Positions 32,150 to 37,252 of a stretch of 37,252 bases of DNA are shown one piece after another (the first letter of the stretch is position 1; every line of letters begins with the position of its first letter). The DNA is from Rhodothermaceae bacterium. GTDB lineage: Bacteria > Bacteroidota > Rhodothermia > Balneolales > Cyclonatronaceae. The notes beneath the pieces are model-generated. The model worked only from the letters and a program-made list of their open reading frames with translations, was not told where the DNA came from and searched no databases. A program made the position numbers and the translations under genes. The stretch spans positions 1-37,252 of the forward strand of contig JAIVHB010000138.1 of the NCBI GenBank assembly GCA_020201275.1, in the 5' to 3' direction.

Positions 32150-34951
32150 TTAACCGAGCACCTCACGGAGGTATCGGCCCGTGTGGCTTTCGCTGATGGC
32201 CGCTATCATTTCCGGGGTTCCGGTTCCAACAATCGTGCCCCCGCCGTAGCCGCCCTCCGGACCAACATCAATCACCCAGTCGGCACTTTTGATCACATCC
32301 AGGTTGTGCTCGATGATGACGACCGAGTGGCCCTTTTCGATGAGACGGTTGAAGCTGTTCAGCAGGCGGGCGGTATCTTCAAAGTGAAGGCCGGTAGTTG
32401 GCTCATCGAAAAAGTAGAGCGTGTGTTCACTGTCGGGGCGCGACAGGAATTTGGCCAGCTTCACCCGCTGGGCTTCGCCACCGCTCAGGGTAGTGGCGCT
32501 CTGACCCAGTTTGAGGTAGCCAAGGCCCACATCCTCCATCACCTGCAGCTTTGAGGTGATCGGTTTCTCATCTACAAAAAATTCGAGCGCCTCGCTGATC
32601 GACATCTCCAGCACATCATGGATGTTCCTGCCACGGTATTTTACGGTGAGCACATCCTTGCGGTAGCGCATGCCGCCGCAGCTTTCGCAGGGCAGCTCCA
32701 CGTCGGCCAGGAACTGCATTTCGATGCGCTGAACGCCCTCGCCCTGGCAGGTTTCGCACCGCCCGCCCGGCACATTGAAGGAGAAGTGGCCCGGTGTGAA
32801 GCCCAGGATTTTCGACTGTCGCGAATTGCCGAATACGTCGCGGATACCGTCGAACGCTTTGGTATAGGTAGCCGGATTGGAACGGGACGAGCGCCCGATG
32901 GGGCTCTGGTCCACCATTTCCACTGCGGCAATGTGCTTTAGCCCTGCCAGTTTTTTATGACGGCCGACCTTGCCGGTGTAGGTGGCCAGTTCCTTCTGTA
33001 TGCCCCCGTACAGGGTATGATGCACCAGGGTCGACTTGCCCGAACCACTCACTCCGGTTACACAGACCATCATGCCGAGGGGGAAATCCACATCCACGCT
33101 TTTCAGGTTGTGCTCCGAGGCACCCCGCAGTTCAATCACATGGCCCGTGCCCTTGCGCCGTTTTGGAGGCACGGCAATCGATTTGCTGCCGCTCAGGTAC
33201 TGGCCGGTAAGGGTTTTCGATTTCAGCAGCTCGCTGTAGGGACCGCTGAAACAGACCTCGCCGCCGAAGGTACCCGCAAAGGGCCCGATGTCGATAATAT
33301 TGTCGGCGGCGGCGATCATCTCGGGATCGTGTTCCACAACCAGCACGGTATTGCCGATATCGCGCAGGGTTTTCAGGATACCGATCAGGCGATCGTTATC
33401 GCGGGGATGCAGCCCTATGGTCGGTTCATCGAGCACATAGAGACTGCCGATGAGGGAGCTGCCGAGCGCGTTCGCCAGGTTGATGCGCTGCGCCTCGCCG
33501 CCACTAAGGGTATTGGTAAGACGATCGAGTGTGAGGTAGTCAAGGCCCACCTCATCCAGATAGCGCAGGCGTTTCCGGATCTCGAACAGGATCTGGTTTG
33601 CAACCTCCTGCTCAAAACGGGTGAGTTCAAGTTCTTCAAAAAACGAGCGGGCATGGCCGATGGTCATCTCCGACACCTGACCGATGTTGTTGCCGCCCAC
33701 TTTTACATAGAGGGCATCCTTGCGGATACGGGAGCCGTCGCACTCAGGGCAGCGGGAGTAGCCGCGGTAGCGCGCATAGAATACCCGCATATGCACCTTG
33801 TAGAACTCCGATTTGATGCCGTCAAAAAAGCTGTGGATGCCCTGGTACTCGTCCTTCCCGTTCCAGAGGATCTTCCGCACATCGGAGGGCAATTCGCGGT
33901 AGGGCAGATCGATGGGCAGGCTGTACCTGGCCGACACTTTGATCAGGTCGCGCAGGTTGGTATTGAATTTGGGCGAGCCGAATGGTGCGATAGCTCCGCC
34001 ACGGATGCTCAGGTCGGGATCGGGGATCACGCGGTCTTCGTCGATGCCGGCCACGCGCCCGAAGCCCTCGCAGTGCTTGCAGGCGCCGTAGGGATTGTTG
34101 AATGAGAACATCTGAGGTGTCGGCTCCGTAAATTCGATACCATCGAGTTCGAACCGTTCGCTGAACATGGTTTCGCTGCCGTCCTTAACCCTCACCATGC
34201 ATCGGCCAAAGCCCTCCCTGAAGGCCACCTCCAGCGAATCGGCGATGCGGGTGCGTGTATCGTCATCCTTTTTGAGGACCAGCCGGTCGACCAGTACCCG
34301 GCAGGTTTTAGTGTCAATTTTCAGCTTTTTCAGGTCCTGATCGGTGAGCTCGATCATCTCCTCCTCTTTTGTGAGGAGGCGGGTGAAACCACGTTCCACA
34401 AGAACCTTCAGCTCATCCACCGTCTTCTTTCCGTGCTCAGGCAACGGGAAAAGCACATAAAAACGGGTCCCCTCATCATAGTGTTCGTGCAATTGCCTTA
34501 TCACTGTTGATGTGGTGTCCTTCTTCACCTCTTTCCCCGATACCGGCGAGATTGTTTTACCTATACGGGCAAAGAGCAGCCGCATATAGTCGAAAATCTC
34601 TGTGGTGGTGCCGACCGTAGAGCGCGGATTGGTGGTGGTGTTCTTCTGCTGGATCGCCATGGCCGGCGAAATGCCCTGCATGAAATCTACATCGGGCTTA
34701 TCCATGCGCTCCAGAAACTGCCGGGCATAGCTCGAGAGGCTCTCCACATAGCGGCGCTGGCCCTCGGCGTAGATGGTATCGAAAGCGAGGCTAGACTTGC
34801 CCGATCCCGACACGCCGGTAACCACGGTAAGCCGGTTCCGCGGTATGGTTACATCGATATTTTTCAGGTTGTGCACCCTCGCGCCCCGTATGATGATGGG
34901 ACGATCGTGGGCGGCGGTTTTTTCGGGTGCGAGCGTATTCGTTTCGGTCAT
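32150..34951 (-). CDS. uvrA: UvrABC nucleotide-excision repair ATPase subunit A
   Basis: 933 residues, normal for UvrA. The first Walker A is GVSGSGKSSLAFDT (46-59), followed by the diagnostic YVESLSSYARQFLERM. A central zinc module has CKHCEGFGR...CPECDGSRI, then the signature LSGGEAQRINLANALG. The second Walker A is GVSGSGKSTLVHHT (about 632-645). The C-terminal zinc module is CETCQGEG...CESCGG (about 726-753), and the second signature is LSGGEAQRVKLAKFLS. UvrA dimers load UvrB onto damaged DNA in the cytoplasm. The gene is intact, stands alone and is divergent from katG. The start ATG at 34951 is supported by the conserved IIIRGARVHNLKNIDV beginning near residue 19. Confidence 0.97.
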   Translation of the reverse strand: MTETNTLAPEKTAAHDRPIIIRGARVHNLKNIDVTIPRNRLTVVTGVSGSGKSSLAFDTIYAEGQRRYVESLSSYARQFLERMDKPDVDFMQGISPAMAIQQKNTTTNPRSTVGTTTEIFDYMRLLFARIGKTISPVSGKEVKKDTTSTVIRQLHEHYDEGTRFYVLFPLPEHGKKTVDELKVLVERGFTRLLTKEEEMIELTDQDLKKLKIDTKTCRVLVDRLVLKKDDDTRTRIADSLEVAFREGFGRCMVRVKDGSETMFSERFELDGIEFTEPTPQMFSFNNPYGACKHCEGFGRVAGIDEDRVIPDPDLSIRGGAIAPFGSPKFNTNLRDLIKVSARYSLPIDLPYRELPSDVRKILWNGKDEYQGIHSFFDGIKSEFYKVHMRVFYARYRGYSRCPECDGSRIRKDALYVKVGGNNIGQVSEMTIGHARSFFEELELTRFEQEVANQILFEIRKRLRYLDEVGLDYLTLDRLTNTLSGGEAQRINLANALGSSLIGSLYVLDEPTIGLHPRDNDRLIGILKTLRDIGNTVLVVEHDPEMIAAADNIIDIGPFAGTFGGEVCFSGPYSELLKSKTLTGQYLSGSKSIAVPPKRRKGTGHVIELRGASEHNLKSVDVDFPLGMMVCVTGVSGSGKSTLVHHTLYGGIQKELATYTGKVGRHKKLAGLKHIAAVEMVDQSPIGRSSRSNPATYTKAFDGIRDVFGNSRQSKILGFTPGHFSFNVPGGRCETCQGEGVQRIEMQFLADVELPCESCGGMRYRKDVLTVKYRGRNIHDVLEMSISEALEFFVDEKPITSKLQVMEDVGLGYLKLGQSATTLSGGEAQRVKLAKFLSRPDSEHTLYFFDEPTTGLHFEDTARLLNSFNRLIEKGHSVVIIEHNLDVIKSADWVIDVGPEGGYGGGTIVGTGTPEMIAAISESHTGRYLREVLG

Positions 34952-35189
34952 TCAGGTACAACAAATCTGCGAGTGGAACAATTCAGTAAAATACGGTACC
35001 TGCCGGTTATAAGCGAAAGAAATCCACCGGGGTGGCAGTATCACGCCGCAGTCAGGGGCGACTAGTCCATCCTGAAACATACCATTCAACATGCTAATTC
35101 ATGTAAATACCGGTCTCAGAATTATGCTGATGTCCCATTTACTGAATATATTCTGCCAAATTTAAATTTGTATAAGTAAATCGATTTAA

Positions 35190-35205
35190 TAGCCTCTTGA
35201 GGCTA
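35190..35205. promoter_or_regulatory. Inverted repeat upstream of katG
   Basis: TAGCCTC (35190-35196) and GAGGCTA (35199-35205) are exact reverse complements around TT. With a three-base bulge the pairing extends outward (GATTT...AAATC). It lies 54 bases before the start codon, so it could be a regulator site or a leader hairpin. Confidence 0.5.
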
Positions 35206-35210
35206 AATCA

Positions 35211-35232
35211 ATATTATTATACACAATAATAT
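35211..35232. promoter_or_regulatory. AT-rich dyad upstream of katG, possible Fur/PerR-type operator
   Basis: ATATTATT (35211-35218) and AATAATAT (35225-35232) are exact reverse complements separated by ATACAC. The position, 27 bases before the ATG, and the AT-rich composition are compatible with a PerR-like peroxide-responsive box, but no family consensus is matched exactly. Confidence 0.4.
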
Positions 35233-35252
35233 AAATAAACCTTCACAGGTAA

Positions 35253-37252
<2,000 letters not shown>

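Noticed and set aside
32957-34105. 382-codon plus-strand open frame
   Set aside because: It is antisense to highly conserved uvrA and composition-driven.

Overview
The window looks like a chromosomal segment from an FCB-group bacterium, most likely Balneolota or a relative such as Rhodothermota or Ignavibacteria. Two secreted proteins carry C-terminal type IX secretion (T9SS) tails with the motif NYPNPFNPAT. Several others are large TonB-free surface or outer-membrane proteins, and Shine-Dalgarno signals are mostly weak. Most genes are moderately GC-rich, but about 4.2-9.2 kb is visibly AT-richer. No rRNA, tRNA, CRISPR array or intact insertion sequence was seen. Both window ends cut through genes: a DUF2339 membrane protein on the left and katG on the right.

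Layout. Positions 1-4153 (minus strand) hold DUF2339 and an HExxH protease/beta-propeller/barrel protein. Positions 4154-9137 form an AT-rich patch with a decayed PorV-like gene, a possible methyltransferase remnant, a 1191-residue GLUG-repeat T9SS substrate and a small membrane protein. Positions 9178-14692 hold rtcB, a broken porin, an HD phosphohydrolase, a VOC remnant and an amino-acid permease whose universal-stress tail is out of frame. Positions 14733-16357 are a compact ArsR/thioredoxin/permease cassette with two matching operators. Next comes an M14 carboxypeptidase (plus), then a long minus-strand block: a CotH-kinase/LTD protein with its T9SS tail out of frame, gamma-glutamyltransferase, PrsW, a second HExxH/propeller/barrel protein, an unusual repeat-bearing anti-sigma factor, an ECF sigma factor, an RsbV/RsbW-like pair, and uvrA. 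The divergent katG closes the window.

The most unusual system lies at 24.6-31.9 kb. The ECF sigma gene is followed by a gene whose product has a cytoplasmic anti-sigma-like N-terminus, one membrane helix and an outer part made of about 31 copies of a nine-residue repeat (consensus N-x-x-F-x-E-L-x-R). An RsbW-like kinase and an RsbV-like STAS antagonist lie upstream, and a PrsW-type protease, the family that cleaves RsiW in Bacillus, lies downstream on the same strand. I infer an envelope-stress signalling unit with a novel sensor.

A second theme is gene decay. Four genes (PorV-like, porin, permease-Usp, CotH) are broken. In at least three of them the break coincides with an apparent internal deletion, and a fifth locus keeps only a fragment of a VOC enzyme. 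This is either true pseudogenisation or consensus/assembly error, and read mapping would separate the two.
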